Source: a virus. From it: a stretch of DNA of 22,595 nucleotides. The DNA is taken from positions 1 through 22,595 of IMG/VR virus record IMGVR_UViG_3300047471_000506; one strand, given 5' to 3'. The notes below the pieces were generated by a model. That model saw only the letters and a list, made by a program, of their open reading frames with translations. It was not told where the DNA came from and did no database searches. Position 1 is the stretch's first letter, and every line of letters starts with the position of its first letter. Position numbers and translations under genes: made by a program. Shown in pieces: positions 1 to 8,122 of this stretch.

Positions 1-1013
1 AAAAAGCGGCGAAGATATACGACCTACAGCTTCGTTCTGGAACCAAAACAATCAACGAAATCCGCGAAGAGCGGGGCGAAGAACCTGACCCAGACGGCAA
101 CGTTCTCCTGGTCTACACCGCCAACGGCGCGGTGCCGTTGAAGGACGTTGTTCAAGGCAAACTTATTCCGCCAACCTCAGCAGGGACTGAAGCAGGATCG
201 GACTCGGAGTCAAGTGCGCCTGGCTCGAAGCCGAAACCCGACTCTACTTCGTCTCCTGCTGGGGCCAGGCCAATTAGGGGGCCAAATCGACCTCCCAATT
301 CGAGTCCAGTTCCGACGGCGAAATTGGACAAAGCCACCAAGGCAGAATTACAAGCCGCCGCAGACCAAGCCAAAGGGCATCTGGATGATTTGAGTCCGAG
401 TCAGGCGTCTGCGGGTAACTATCCCAAGGGGCACATCTGGATTCAGGGACTCAACATCTCAATCGAAAATAACAAAGGTTCCCTTCGAGGGGAGAAAGAC
501 ACAAGTGGGAAGAAGTGGCAAGTCAGAATGCCGGCCCCATATGGTTACATTCGCGGAACCGTGGGAGCGGACGGTGATTCGGTCGACGTCTACCTGGGCA
601 AAAATCCCAATTCTGAAACAGTTTGGGTAATCGACCAAAGACGGGTTTCCAAAAAAGGCAAGCCTAAGAAGTTCGACGAGCACAAGGTCTTCATCGGGTA
701 CAAGAAGCTCAAGACCGCGATGAAGGACTGGCTCAAGTCGCATTTCGACGACCACGGGCATGATCGAATTTCAGCGATTACTGAACTCTCGATGGACGAA
801 CTCAAGGCTTGGTTAAAGACCGGCGATTTGAAAGAACCTCTTTCTGACCAGAACGTTGGGACTCCGGTAGATCTTCCCGACAGTTTGAAAAAGCTCGACA
901 CGGTTTCAACCGCGACCAATTTAATCTCAACTGGAAACAGACTCCCAAAGAAACGGAAGAAAAAGAAGAAGCCTTCCCCTGGTGCGCGTTGGCTCGAACT
1001 CGGAGCAATATAA
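1..1013 (+). CDS. Portal protein, C-terminal part, fused to an inorganic-pyrophosphatase-like domain (5' truncated)
   Basis: The reading frame is open from base 3 to the TAA at 1011-1013, so the gene begins before the window. Bases 33-95 encode SGTKTINEIREERGEEPDP, the typical tail of HK97/lambda-type portal proteins; the portal is the dodecameric ring through which DNA is packaged. A Pro/Ser-rich linker follows (about 180-330). Bases about 414-840 then encode a second domain with GNYPKGHIWIQG, PYGYIRGTVGADGDSVDVY and FDEHKVFIG. This matches the InPase-like domain (polyvalent-protein 'InPase' family) seen in phage portal/Mu gp30-type proteins; the three Asp in GADGDSVD (570-587) resemble the metal-binding Asp cluster of pyrophosphatases. 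The C-terminus is a Lys-rich tail. The portal assignment rests on the short visible end and on context; the InPase domain match is stronger. Whether it hydrolyses pyrophosphate is unknown. Confidence 0.8.
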   Translation, partial: KAAKIYDLQLRSGTKTINEIREERGEEPDPDGNVLLVYTANGAVPLKDVVQGKLIPPTSAGTEAGSDSESSAPGSKPKPDSTSSPAGARPIRGPNRPPNSSPVPTAKLDKATKAELQAAADQAKGHLDDLSPSQASAGNYPKGHIWIQGLNISIENNKGSLRGEKDTSGKKWQVRMPAPYGYIRGTVGADGDSVDVYLGKNPNSETVWVIDQRRVSKKGKPKKFDEHKVFIGYKKLKTAMKDWLKSHFDDHGHDRISAITELSMDELKAWLKTGDLKEPLSDQNVGTPVDLPDSLKKLDTVSTATNLISTGNRLPKKRKKKKKPSPGARWLELGAI

Positions 1014-1649
1014 ATGGCCGTAGTCCCAGACGGAAGTTGGTATCGGACTCCTCAAGGCGGTACAGTCCCGGCGAGTGCCCTCTTGGCGCCAACCGGAAAT
1101 CTCGACTCCAACGGGCTACCCATCTATGGCCCGGTATCGTCTACAAATCCGGCGAACGTAACTGGACAAGTCGGCGGCTTCGTTGCTCGGGTCTCGGCGA
1201 GCTTTACCCGACCCAACAATTCGACTCCCTATGTTGTTGGCCAATTAGTTGCCAACAACACAGCAGCCGGCTCGGTCGTTCCAATGAGCTTTGCTATTTC
1301 CCGTCTCGCGGGAAAGGGCGGAATGATCCGACGAGTGCGGCTCCGAAAGAATGGAACTGGAATTACCAACGCAAGTTTCCGGCTGCATTTATATTCTGTG
1401 GCGCCGACTCCTTCCAACGGTGATGGCGGAGCTTGGCTGACTGATCAAGCTGGAGCCTACGTTGGCTCGATGGATGTGACCTGTGATCGGGCCTTCACTG
1501 ACGGGGCGTCAGGAAATGGTGTTCCCAACACTGGAAGCGAAATCATCTTCACAGCGGATATCTATTACGGACTCCTGGAAGCCCGAGGCGCCTACACCCC
1601 AACGGCCCAGGAAATTCTGACTCTCTTGCTCGAAGTCGTGCAAAACTAA
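1014..1649 (+). CDS. Phage structural-type protein of unknown function (beta-rich, 211 aa)
   Basis: The ATG directly abuts the portal stop codon (TAA 1011-1013, ATG 1014), so translation is probably coupled. The protein is rich in Gly, Thr, Asn and beta-branched residues with few charges. It contains the segments FTRPNNSTPYVVGQ and RRVRLRKNGTGITNASFRLH, and ends in YYGLLEARGAYTP. From memory, this pattern occurs in uncharacterised phage proteins encoded near head and fiber genes of alphaproteobacterial prophages. The composition fits a beta-sandwich exposed on the virion. Its position between portal and a spike-like protein suggests a head or fiber accessory protein, but I cannot name a function. 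There is no signal peptide or membrane segment. Confidence 0.75.
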   Translation: MAVVPDGSWYRTPQGGTVPASALLAPTGNLDSNGLPIYGPVSSTNPANVTGQVGGFVARVSASFTRPNNSTPYVVGQLVANNTAAGSVVPMSFAISRLAGKGGMIRRVRLRKNGTGITNASFRLHLYSVAPTPSNGDGGAWLTDQAGAYVGSMDVTCDRAFTDGASGNGVPNTGSEIIFTADIYYGLLEARGAYTPTAQEILTLLLEVVQN

Positions 1650-2947
1650 TGCTTGCTACGGCTCCACAAGACCTGTCTCTGCTAACAGGGTATCCAGCAC
1701 CTTTGCTCGACTTCGATTTCGTCAACGGCGTCTATCGGCAAGACGGGGTTGGCGCAAACTCTGCAATCAGCAACTTCATCACCACTAGCCGAGCATCGGT
1801 TGGCTATGCCGACGATCAGTTGGGAAATTGGACAAGTTTCTCGGCGAACACAGCGCGAGCAGTTACTCCCGGTGGCAAGGGGCTTCTGGTCGAAGAAGCG
1901 CGTACCAACAGCATCCGCAACAATTCGATGCAGGGTGCAGTTGTTGGGACTCCAGGAACTGCACCCCTAAACTGGCAAATAAACGCGGGTACAGGACTGA
2001 CTTCATCTGTCACCCAACTTGGAACTGTTAACGGAATTGAGTTTATTGCCATTAGACTGGCGGGAACATCTGGCAGTACTTTTTCGTCTATCTACACAGA
2101 AGCAACTACTCAAATCGCTGCGAGTAACGGACAGACATGGACAGAAAGTTTGTTCATGGGGGTGGCGGCGGGCGCTACCAACGTAAATACTGTTTTCCCT
2201 GTGATCCAGCAGTATGCCGGCGGGGGTGGCTTTCTTTCAGCTTTGAACGGTCTTAATTTTCTGCCCTCTTTAGGACCGACTGCCACAACTAGGATCGTCA
2301 ACACACAGACGACAAACAACGCCTCGACAGCCTTCGTCCGCGCGGGCATTCAGATCAATTACAATTCTGGCGTTGCCGTTGACATTACCTTGCTGATTGG
2401 CTGGCCCCAGCTTGAACTTGGCGCATTCGCTACGAGTCCAATCCGCACTACCAATGCAGCAGCTACGAGAGCGGCCGATAAAGCGACACTAACCAACCCG
2501 TCAACAGTGACTAACGTACAAACGCTTGGTGCCCAATTCGTCAGCTTAACCAACAACGGTACTCCTGCAATTTTAGATGTTAGTGACGGTACAGCAAATA
2601 ACCGAAACACATTATTGGTCAATAGTGCCTCTGGGCAGAATGCTTCGGGAGCCAGCGTTATATCTGCGGGGGCACAAAATCCCCGCCTAGACGGTAGTGG
2701 CCCCTATATAGTAAATACTCTTGTAAAGGCTGCATATGCGTCGCAGCCAGGACAACGTGCATTTGCGTCAAACGGGGGCGTAGTTAGTTCCTCCATTAAC
2801 ATGGGAACTCTTACTGGACTTACAACCATAAGTATTGGCACTTTTGGAGCCGGAGTGGCGGGATTCGCAAATGCATATATTCGTCGAATTATGCTGTGGC
2901 CAACTACGTACTTGTCGAATATATCTTTACAAAGACTGACTCTGTAA
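1649..2947 (+). CDS. Head-spike/fiber-like protein with carbohydrate-binding-module-like fold
   Basis: The ATG overlaps the preceding TAA by one base (TAATG, 1647-1651). The 432-residue protein carries the marks of phage head-spike/fiber proteins. These are a TTSRASVGYAD segment (residues 45-54), GLLVEEARTN (78-87), a long beta-rich region, and WPQLELGAFATSPIRTT followed by AATRAAD (252-277), which closes a CBM/lectin-like domain. The C-terminal part (about 280-432) is Asn/Ser/Thr-rich and resembles a LamG-like or fiber-tip domain. Such proteins probably bind surface glycans and could help host adsorption; that role is inferred. It sits with other virion genes behind portal rather than with the tail-tip genes, which favours a head-attached spike over a tail fiber. 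Good confidence in the family type, low confidence in the exact location on the particle. Confidence 0.75.
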   Translation: MLATAPQDLSLLTGYPAPLLDFDFVNGVYRQDGVGANSAISNFITTSRASVGYADDQLGNWTSFSANTARAVTPGGKGLLVEEARTNSIRNNSMQGAVVGTPGTAPLNWQINAGTGLTSSVTQLGTVNGIEFIAIRLAGTSGSTFSSIYTEATTQIAASNGQTWTESLFMGVAAGATNVNTVFPVIQQYAGGGGFLSALNGLNFLPSLGPTATTRIVNTQTTNNASTAFVRAGIQINYNSGVAVDITLLIGWPQLELGAFATSPIRTTNAAATRAADKATLTNPSTVTNVQTLGAQFVSLTNNGTPAILDVSDGTANNRNTLLVNSASGQNASGASVISAGAQNPRLDGSGPYIVNTLVKAAYASQPGQRAFASNGGVVSSSINMGTLTGLTTISIGTFGAGVAGFANAYIRRIMLWPTTYLSNISLQRLTL

Positions 2948-3366
2948 TGTCTCAGATCGACGCCATGTTCAAATTCGCCTCGCTGGCCGCCGCCAAGGCC
3001 GATCCTGTCGTGCAGCATTACATGGCGTTGGACGACTCCCAGCAAGCGCAGTTCCAACTGAGCGTCATCATTCCAGGCGTTCAGGTTTGGAGAGCAAGTC
3101 AGGATGTCGCTGGCACCGATGGAGATGGAAACCCAACGGTGACTCATACCTTCCTGCCGGGCTACTTTATCTTCGTCTCAGCCGACCATGTAATCCCCGA
3201 GCTTCGCGACCATCCGGCCTTACAAGTCGCAGTTGACAGGGACAAGATGAACGCTCGGCAGGCAGGCATGGTGCTCAAGAGCACCATTACCAACAGTCTG
3301 CTGCAAGACCTCCGGTTTCAGCCAATCTACGCGGGAATGGACCCGCCATGGGGGAATTGGAGATGA
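2947..3366 (+). CDS. Small phage protein of unknown function (139 aa)
   Basis: I chose the ATG at 2947 because it overlaps the previous stop as TAATG (2945-2949), the same junction as at 1647-1651. An earlier in-frame start at 2896 would lie deep inside the spike gene. The protein begins with an Ala-rich helical part (FKFASLAAAKADPVVQHY), followed by a mixed segment containing VWRASQDV, HTFLPGYFIF and QVAVDRDKMNARQAG. It ends in a short aromatic tail. I do not recognise the family and see no catalytic motif, signal peptide or membrane segment. Its tight packing between a spike gene and a lipoprotein gene suggests a virion or accessory protein expressed with them. Coding is supported by the coupled junctions on both sides. 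Confidence 0.65.
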   Translation: MSQIDAMFKFASLAAAKADPVVQHYMALDDSQQAQFQLSVIIPGVQVWRASQDVAGTDGDGNPTVTHTFLPGYFIFVSADHVIPELRDHPALQVAVDRDKMNARQAGMVLKSTITNSLLQDLRFQPIYAGMDPPWGNWR

Positions 3367-4088
3367 GAATCTTTGCTGGGGCATTGTTGCTGCTGTTTCT
3401 TAGTGCTTGCGGGCAAGGCGGAATTGGAACAGGTCCAGTAACAATCTCCGACCCAATGGCGTATCTGGCACAGTCGAAGAAGCCAGACGGAAATGTTTCG
3501 ACTCCACTCTCAGGAACCGACGGAATGGTTTATCGTAGGTTCGACTTTGGACATGTCCAGGCCGAGGACAGCTTTCTAACCGGGCCAACAACGGCGATCA
3601 CGGCCTGGAGCTATTCTCCCTGGGGTGAATTTGTCGACTCCAACGGTGACGGTGGGGAAGTCTATTCCCTCCAAGGAAACATAGTCCATATCACCAGCAC
3701 CAAGCATCTGGGAGTACCGACAACACCGATCTCTTGGGTAGCGTTGAGGACCGACACGATTGACTGTTCTCAAGGATGGACATCTTATTCGGTCCTGGAA
3801 CGAGGTTGTAAGGCGACGGTTTCTTATCCCAACATCGGACCGATAGACACTATCATCAGCGAACACCTGAATCCGGTTGAACGGTTTGTCGAACGCATCT
3901 TCCTTGGCCGTGGTTGGGGACGTTTAGCCTGGCAAACGTTCCGGGCAACGGGCGCCCCAGCTCCCGACCGTTGTCCTTCGTTCGGCTGGAACGAATATCA
4001 GAACTGGATACTGACCGACTGTCGCTATGTTGTGAACATCGAACCGGCAAACGGAACATTGTCTGGTTCGATGCTCTGGCATCCATAA
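3363..4088 (+). CDS. Predicted lipoprotein (phage accessory gene)
   Basis: The ATG at 3363 overlaps the preceding TGA (ATGA, 3363-3366). An alternative start at 3348 would add five residues (MGELE) in front of the signal peptide and break it. The N-terminus MRIFAGALLLLFLSACGQ is a textbook type II signal peptide: one Arg, a hydrophobic core, and lipobox L13-S14-A15-C16. Gly at +2 contains no Asp retention signal, so outer-membrane sorting is expected in a Gram-negative host. The mature part has four further Cys in two close groups, compatible with disulfides in the periplasm. A lipoprotein among virion genes is unusual. Phage lipoproteins of this sort can block superinfection by masking receptors, which is a possible role but not shown here. 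The rest of the protein is not recognised. Confidence 0.75.
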   Translation: MRIFAGALLLLFLSACGQGGIGTGPVTISDPMAYLAQSKKPDGNVSTPLSGTDGMVYRRFDFGHVQAEDSFLTGPTTAITAWSYSPWGEFVDSNGDGGEVYSLQGNIVHITSTKHLGVPTTPISWVALRTDTIDCSQGWTSYSVLERGCKATVSYPNIGPIDTIISEHLNPVERFVERIFLGRGWGRLAWQTFRATGAPAPDRCPSFGWNEYQNWILTDCRYVVNIEPANGTLSGSMLWHP

Positions 4089-4110
4089 ACATGGCAAATA
4101 CTCAAACCTA

Positions 4111-4117
4111 AAGGAGA
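4111..4117 (+). promoter_or_regulatory. Strong ribosome binding site (AAAGGAG) for the 4124 gene
   Basis: AAAGGAG lies six bases before the ATG at 4124. The same core and spacing recur before 8136 and 15479. It follows a 35-base gap after a run of overlapping genes, so this gene is probably translated independently and at a high level. Confidence 0.75.
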
Positions 4118-4123
4118 AGGTAA

Positions 4124-4807
4124 ATGTCGACAGTGCAGTTGAATGCCGCCGCGATCGGCGGACTGATTCAAACCGGGTTTTCGGGAAATGTGCAAGTCCC
4201 GGCAGACGGCCTCATTACCGTCGACACCCGGGACGCGGCAAATTTGCTCGCGGCAGGATGCAGCTACGTTCGAGCAACGACTCGGCAACAGACCATCACC
4301 ACTCCCGCTGCCGGCGCGGTCGGGCAGTTGGTTGCGTCAACGGCGTTTTCTAACGGCACCAAGACGATCGCCAACCAGCCGGATGTGGCCAGGTTAGCTT
4401 CCGTTCGAATTGACCCCGGGACCTCTGCCATCACGGCGGGAAATGTCGCAGTTTCCTACATTGCGCTCGATGGAACCACCACGGTCGACAATCTTTCGGC
4501 CGTGACTGCGGCGAGCACGGTTCTGAGTCAGAACATCTCCAAGGGCATCGTGAAGCTGAATTCGCTTGTGGTTACTGCGGTCGCCGGCGGCGCCAGCCCA
4601 GGAATCCAGATGGACACGCTGAACCAGCTGGGCGTCATGGCCGACCCAGGCTATGTCGATTTCTCGGTCCTGGATCTGAAGGTCGATGGCGTGGACTCGG
4701 GCGTTGCGAGCGTCGCAACTGCTGCAGCTTGCTTCACTCCGTCGACGGCGCCCAACGGCACCCACACCTACAACGTCATCGCGAACTTCAATTCGCCGGT
4801 GACCTGA
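4124..4807 (+). CDS. Candidate capsid decoration or abundant virion protein (227 aa)
   Basis: The start ATG follows the strong site AAAGGAG at 4111-4117. The gene is more GC-rich than its neighbours, with codon choice (GTC, GCC, ACC, AAC) like the capsid and tail-tube genes, which suggests high expression. The product is rich in Ala, Val, Thr, Gly and Asn, with an N-terminal segment MSTVQLNAAAIGGLIQTGF and alternating beta-type stretches such as VAVSYIALDGTTTVDN. A C-terminal part (VDFSVLDLKVDGVDSG onward) looks like a small beta-domain. There is no signal peptide or enzyme motif. Position directly ahead of the sugar-transfer cassette makes it a possible acceptor for glycosylation. I do not recognise a named family; 'decoration protein' is inferred from composition, ribosome binding site and context. 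Confidence 0.6.
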   Translation: MSTVQLNAAAIGGLIQTGFSGNVQVPADGLITVDTRDAANLLAAGCSYVRATTRQQTITTPAAGAVGQLVASTAFSNGTKTIANQPDVARLASVRIDPGTSAITAGNVAVSYIALDGTTTVDNLSAVTAASTVLSQNISKGIVKLNSLVVTAVAGGASPGIQMDTLNQLGVMADPGYVDFSVLDLKVDGVDSGVASVATAAACFTPSTAPNGTHTYNVIANFNSPVT

Positions 4808-4822
4808 AGGGAGTCTGATCCG

Positions 4823-6193
4823 TTGCCCACCGCTGCTGCGCTAGTACAGACGGGAATCGAGTTTCAGAGTCAAGGAGATCTTGAGGCTGCTCGGCTTCAT
4901 TATCTCGCAGCTCTGAAACTGGATTCGAACTGTGTCCAAGCCATCGCGAACCTGTGCGTCGTGTTGGCCGAGACTAACCGACTTGAAGGTGCAGCAGCAT
5001 TAGCCTGGAAGCTCGTCGACCTGGTTCCTTTCAATGGAAACTTCTGGGAACTGTTGGGGAACTTTCTAACAAGGCTGGAGCGGTTGGACCTGGCCGAATA
5101 TGCCTTCGATCAGGCGATAGGACTGAGTCCAGAGTCTCCGAGCATCCACCATAATCTGGCGTTGTGTCTGTTGAGGCAGAGAAAATATCAACAGTCGATC
5201 GCAGCGTTCGAGCGCGCAGAGAAGCTCGGATCAAGGGGTCACGGAATCAAGAACGACAAAGCCCATGCCTTTATGGCCCTGGGAAACCTGAAACAAGGTT
5301 GGGAATTGTATGAGTCCCGGTGGGATACCTTGGTTCACCTTCCACCGTGGGATTATCACATTCCCGAGTGGAAGGGAGAAAATCTGACAGCAACCCGAAT
5401 CCTTATTCATGGCGAACAAGGTCTTGGCGACACGATCATGTGTTCAAGATTCTTTCGTGACCTCGCCGACTGGGATTGGGCAGATGTGACTCTGGGAGTT
5501 CCCAGAACCCTTCAGAACTTGTTTTCTGCCCAGGATTGGAACCTGAACATCTTGCCGATTGAGGACATGAACGAAGAAAACATGAAGGGCTTTGATTATC
5601 AGAGTCCAATGTATTCGGCAATGAGATATTTGGAAATTGACTCGCCAAAGGACGTTTCATCAAAGGCTTATTTGAAGGTCCCGGAACCGAGAAAGTTCGA
5701 GTCTGATTTTAACATCGGACTCTGTTGGGCTTCTGGCCGCCGTGGAACCGAGATGGACGCTCGGCGAAGAGAAGCTGACTTGAAGCTGTTTCTCCCCCTG
5801 ATCGAGAATCCGAAATTCAAAATCTGGTCACTTCAGAAAGGGACCAACGAAGAAGACATTTCAAACCTGGGTCTTGAAGGTCTTGTTTCCGACGAAACCG
5901 GAATGTTCTCAGATTTCTACGAAACGGCGAAATTCATTTCAGGCTTGGATCTGGTTTTGACAGTTGACACTGCGGTCGCCCATCTCTCGGGGGCGCTGGG
6001 CATACCGACTTTCATGCTAGCCCAATTCTCCAACTGCTGGAGATGGTGGAACATTGAGAATGGATCGGGCGAGCCCTGGTACTCGGGAATGAGAATCTTC
6101 AGACAATCAGTTCCGGGCGATTGGAAAGGCCCAGTCACAGCGGCAATTAACCAGATCAATCTGGGTCTGGTCCAGAGGAAGATTGCAGCGTGA
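4823..6193 (+). CDS. TPR-repeat protein with GT9/heptosyltransferase-like glycosyltransferase domain
   Basis: The start is TTG at 4823, nine bases after AAGGGAG (4807-4813); no better-placed ATG exists. Residues about 5-170 form tetratricopeptide repeats, for example DLEAARLHYLAALKLDSN and LDLAEYAFDQAIGLSPESP. Residues about 190-445 resemble the GT-B glycosyltransferases of family 9 (ADP-heptose transferase type). They show GEQGLGDTI at 197-205, the nucleotide-sugar-site segment VDTAVAHLSGALG at 381-393, and WRWW plus RIFRQSVPGDW near the end. TPR-GT9 fusions are common in bacterial glycosylation loci and often act on proteins. The TPR part probably selects the acceptor, perhaps a virion protein encoded nearby. 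Sugar and acceptor are unknown. The stop overlaps the next start, marking the first gene of a coupled cassette. Confidence 0.85.
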   Translation: MPTAAALVQTGIEFQSQGDLEAARLHYLAALKLDSNCVQAIANLCVVLAETNRLEGAAALAWKLVDLVPFNGNFWELLGNFLTRLERLDLAEYAFDQAIGLSPESPSIHHNLALCLLRQRKYQQSIAAFERAEKLGSRGHGIKNDKAHAFMALGNLKQGWELYESRWDTLVHLPPWDYHIPEWKGENLTATRILIHGEQGLGDTIMCSRFFRDLADWDWADVTLGVPRTLQNLFSAQDWNLNILPIEDMNEENMKGFDYQSPMYSAMRYLEIDSPKDVSSKAYLKVPEPRKFESDFNIGLCWASGRRGTEMDARRREADLKLFLPLIENPKFKIWSLQKGTNEEDISNLGLEGLVSDETGMFSDFYETAKFISGLDLVLTVDTAVAHLSGALGIPTFMLAQFSNCWRWWNIENGSGEPWYSGMRIFRQSVPGDWKGPVTAAINQINLGLVQRKIAA

Positions 6194-6846
6194 TTTATAC
6201 CATTTACCACCAAGCGCGCCCGCACGAGTCCACAGACGCTTGTCAGGCTATCTTTGTCGGCCGGCCAATCGGAAACAACATCGCGCATCTTGAAACCTTA
6301 GCTGAGATGCGGGCACACTTCTGGATCTGGAAGAACAAAAATCCTATGTTCTGGGTCGGCTTCCAGCATTATCGGAGATACTTGGACCTGAGAAACACTG
6401 ACTCCAGGGCGAAGATTGAAGTCACAGAGCCCCAACCGCAGGAAGAAATTCCCGCTTGGGTTGAGGACTTCGACGTGATCGTCCCCAGGGCTTGGCAAAT
6501 GAATCGGAATCTGACGGTCGGGGAACAATTCTGCGAGGCTCATGGAAACGAAGCCTGGAACCAGATGTTGGCGCTTGTTCCTGACTTTGAAAGATATTCC
6601 AAACGAAACTCCTATCATGTTTGTAACATCTTTCTGACTCGGTGGGAGATTTTCGCCCGGTATATGGAATTTTGGTGGGATCTTTCCCAGAGCCTCCTGA
6701 GAACAGTTTCTGTGCCTGAGAACTCCTACCAACATCGGATTCTGGGCTTTCTGTCCGAACGAATCTGGAGCTTCTGGTTAGATCGAGAACAAGAACGAAC
6801 CGGAATCAAAATTTTCGAGGTCCCGCTGATGTTGGTGACTCCATGA
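6190..6846 (+). CDS. DUF4422-like glycosyltransferase
   Basis: The GTG at 6190 overlaps the preceding TGA (GTGA, 6190-6193). The 218-residue protein has the DUF4422 signature: NIAHLETLAEMRAHFWIWKN (residues 30-49) followed by VGFQHYRRY (56-64), then an Asp-rich core containing WVEDFDVIVPRAW. DUF4422 occurs in capsular-polysaccharide and lipopolysaccharide gene clusters and is believed to be a glycosyltransferase-type domain. The protein is cytoplasmic, with no signal or membrane segment. It is encoded between two other putative sugar-transfer genes, so a step in building a short glycan is likely. The exact reaction is not established for this family member. Confidence 0.8.
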   Translation: MIYTIYHQARPHESTDACQAIFVGRPIGNNIAHLETLAEMRAHFWIWKNKNPMFWVGFQHYRRYLDLRNTDSRAKIEVTEPQPQEEIPAWVEDFDVIVPRAWQMNRNLTVGEQFCEAHGNEAWNQMLALVPDFERYSKRNSYHVCNIFLTRWEIFARYMEFWWDLSQSLLRTVSVPENSYQHRILGFLSERIWSFWLDREQERTGIKIFEVPLMLVTP

Positions 6847-7538
6847 AGATCTCCCTTCCAGATGTGACGGTTGTGGTCATTGACACGGTTTGTCACAGCT
6901 TGGCCCTCGAAGCAATCAAGGACACAGTTCGTGAGATCGAGCCGGCGGAGATTCTGGTTTGGAGCGATCGGAAACAGTTTCCCTTCTGTGATGTGATTCC
7001 CACAGGGGCGAAATCTTTCGAAGAAGTTGGAAAAATCCTCTGGTACGATGTGCCGAAAACAGTCAAGACCAGTCATTTCCTCGTCGTTCAATGGGACGGT
7101 TGGGTACTTGACGCAGGGAATTGGAACCCGAATTGGCTGGATCGAGATTACATCGGCGCTCCGTGGTGGCATCGGGACGGGCTCAACGTCGGAAACGGTG
7201 GATTTAGCCTTCGATCAACCGACTTGGCGAAATTCATTGCTAAGAACCAACAAATTTTTCCACTGGCGAACCCCGAAGACGTGGCGATTTGCCGGCACTA
7301 TCGAAAGACCCTGGAACTCTTGGGCTTTAGCTTCGGCTTAGAGTCAGAAGCAAGAAAATTCTCTTTCGAACGAACCGAACGGGTTTCAAGTTTCGGGTTT
7401 CATGGGATTTTCAACTGGGGAAAAGTCCTCTCCCCGGACAAACTTCTCTCCCGACTCGAACTGGTGAACGACTATGTTCGTTCCAGGCCCGAGTGGGCGG
7501 AGTTCTGGACTCAGGCAAGGACTCTTATCAGTGCATGA
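6843..7538 (+). CDS. DUF5672-like glycosyltransferase
   Basis: ATG 6843 overlaps the previous stop (ATGA, 6843-6846). The 231-residue product contains HFLVVQWDGWVLD (residues 78-90), RDYIGAPWW (101-109) and VGNGGFSLRS (116-125). These three blocks are the hallmark of the DUF5672 family, a GT-A-like glycosyltransferase domain. The Asp in QWDGW is a candidate metal/nucleotide-sugar ligand. The family is found in bacterial polysaccharide clusters and in phage glycosylation islands. Here it follows the DUF4422-like gene without a gap, so the two probably act in one pathway. Donor and acceptor are unknown. No membrane segment is seen, which fits modification of a cytoplasmic acceptor such as an unassembled virion protein. 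Confidence 0.82.
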   Translation: MKISLPDVTVVVIDTVCHSLALEAIKDTVREIEPAEILVWSDRKQFPFCDVIPTGAKSFEEVGKILWYDVPKTVKTSHFLVVQWDGWVLDAGNWNPNWLDRDYIGAPWWHRDGLNVGNGGFSLRSTDLAKFIAKNQQIFPLANPEDVAICRHYRKTLELLGFSFGLESEARKFSFERTERVSSFGFHGIFNWGKVLSPDKLLSRLELVNDYVRSRPEWAEFWTQARTLISA

Positions 7539-8103
7539 TACAGCCAGAGAGACGGGGAAGGCATTCTTCGAAACCTATGGGCCGGGGAAGAAGTCTGTCC
7601 TCGACGTGGGCTCGTTCGATGTCAATGGAACGTTAAAAGATTATGTTCCTGACGATATGAACTACTGCGGAACTGACATTTCTTCCGGCCCGAACGTGAA
7701 CGTGGTTCTTGACGATCCGCATCGGTTTCCATTTGTTTGTGAGGAATTTGACCTCATCGTTTCGACTTCCTGTTTCGAACACGACGATATGTTTTGGCTC
7801 ACCTTTTCCGAAATGTGTCGGATCGTAGCGCCCGGAGGATTTATTTACATTTCAGCTCCTGTTGCAGGAGCAGTCCATAATCATCCTATCGACGCCTGGA
7901 GGTTCTATCCCGACGCAGGGATAGCTCTCGCCCGTTGGGGTGAGAGAAATCTGGAGCCAATTTCACTCATTGAGTCGTTTATTCGTCCACCTGGCTCAGA
8001 AGGCTGGTCGGACTTCGTTGCGGTTTTTGCCAAAAGACCGTTCGGAAGGCCAGTGAATCTTTTAGTTAGTCAGTTTCCAAACGCAATGCACGTAAGGACT
8101 TGA
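7531..8103 (+). CDS. SAM-dependent class I methyltransferase
   Basis: I place the start at GTG 7531, which overlaps the end of the previous gene by eight bases and has AAGGA at 7517-7521. An earlier in-frame ATG at 7474 would overlap by 65 bases. Counting from 7531, the 190-residue protein has SAM-binding motif I VLDVGSFDVNG (23-33) and motif II YCGTDISSG (45-53). The central segment DLIVSTSCFEHDDMFW (74-89) and the loop VAPGGFIYISAP (99-110) complete a Methyltransf_11-type fold. Being the last gene of the sugar cassette, it may methylate a sugar hydroxyl or cap the glycan. Methylation of protein or another small molecule cannot be excluded. Confidence 0.85.
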   Translation: MHDTARETGKAFFETYGPGKKSVLDVGSFDVNGTLKDYVPDDMNYCGTDISSGPNVNVVLDDPHRFPFVCEEFDLIVSTSCFEHDDMFWLTFSEMCRIVAPGGFIYISAPVAGAVHNHPIDAWRFYPDAGIALARWGERNLEPISLIESFIRPPGSEGWSDFVAVFAKRPFGRPVNLLVSQFPNAMHVRT

Positions 8104-8122
8104 ATCGAGCCTAACCTTCAAC

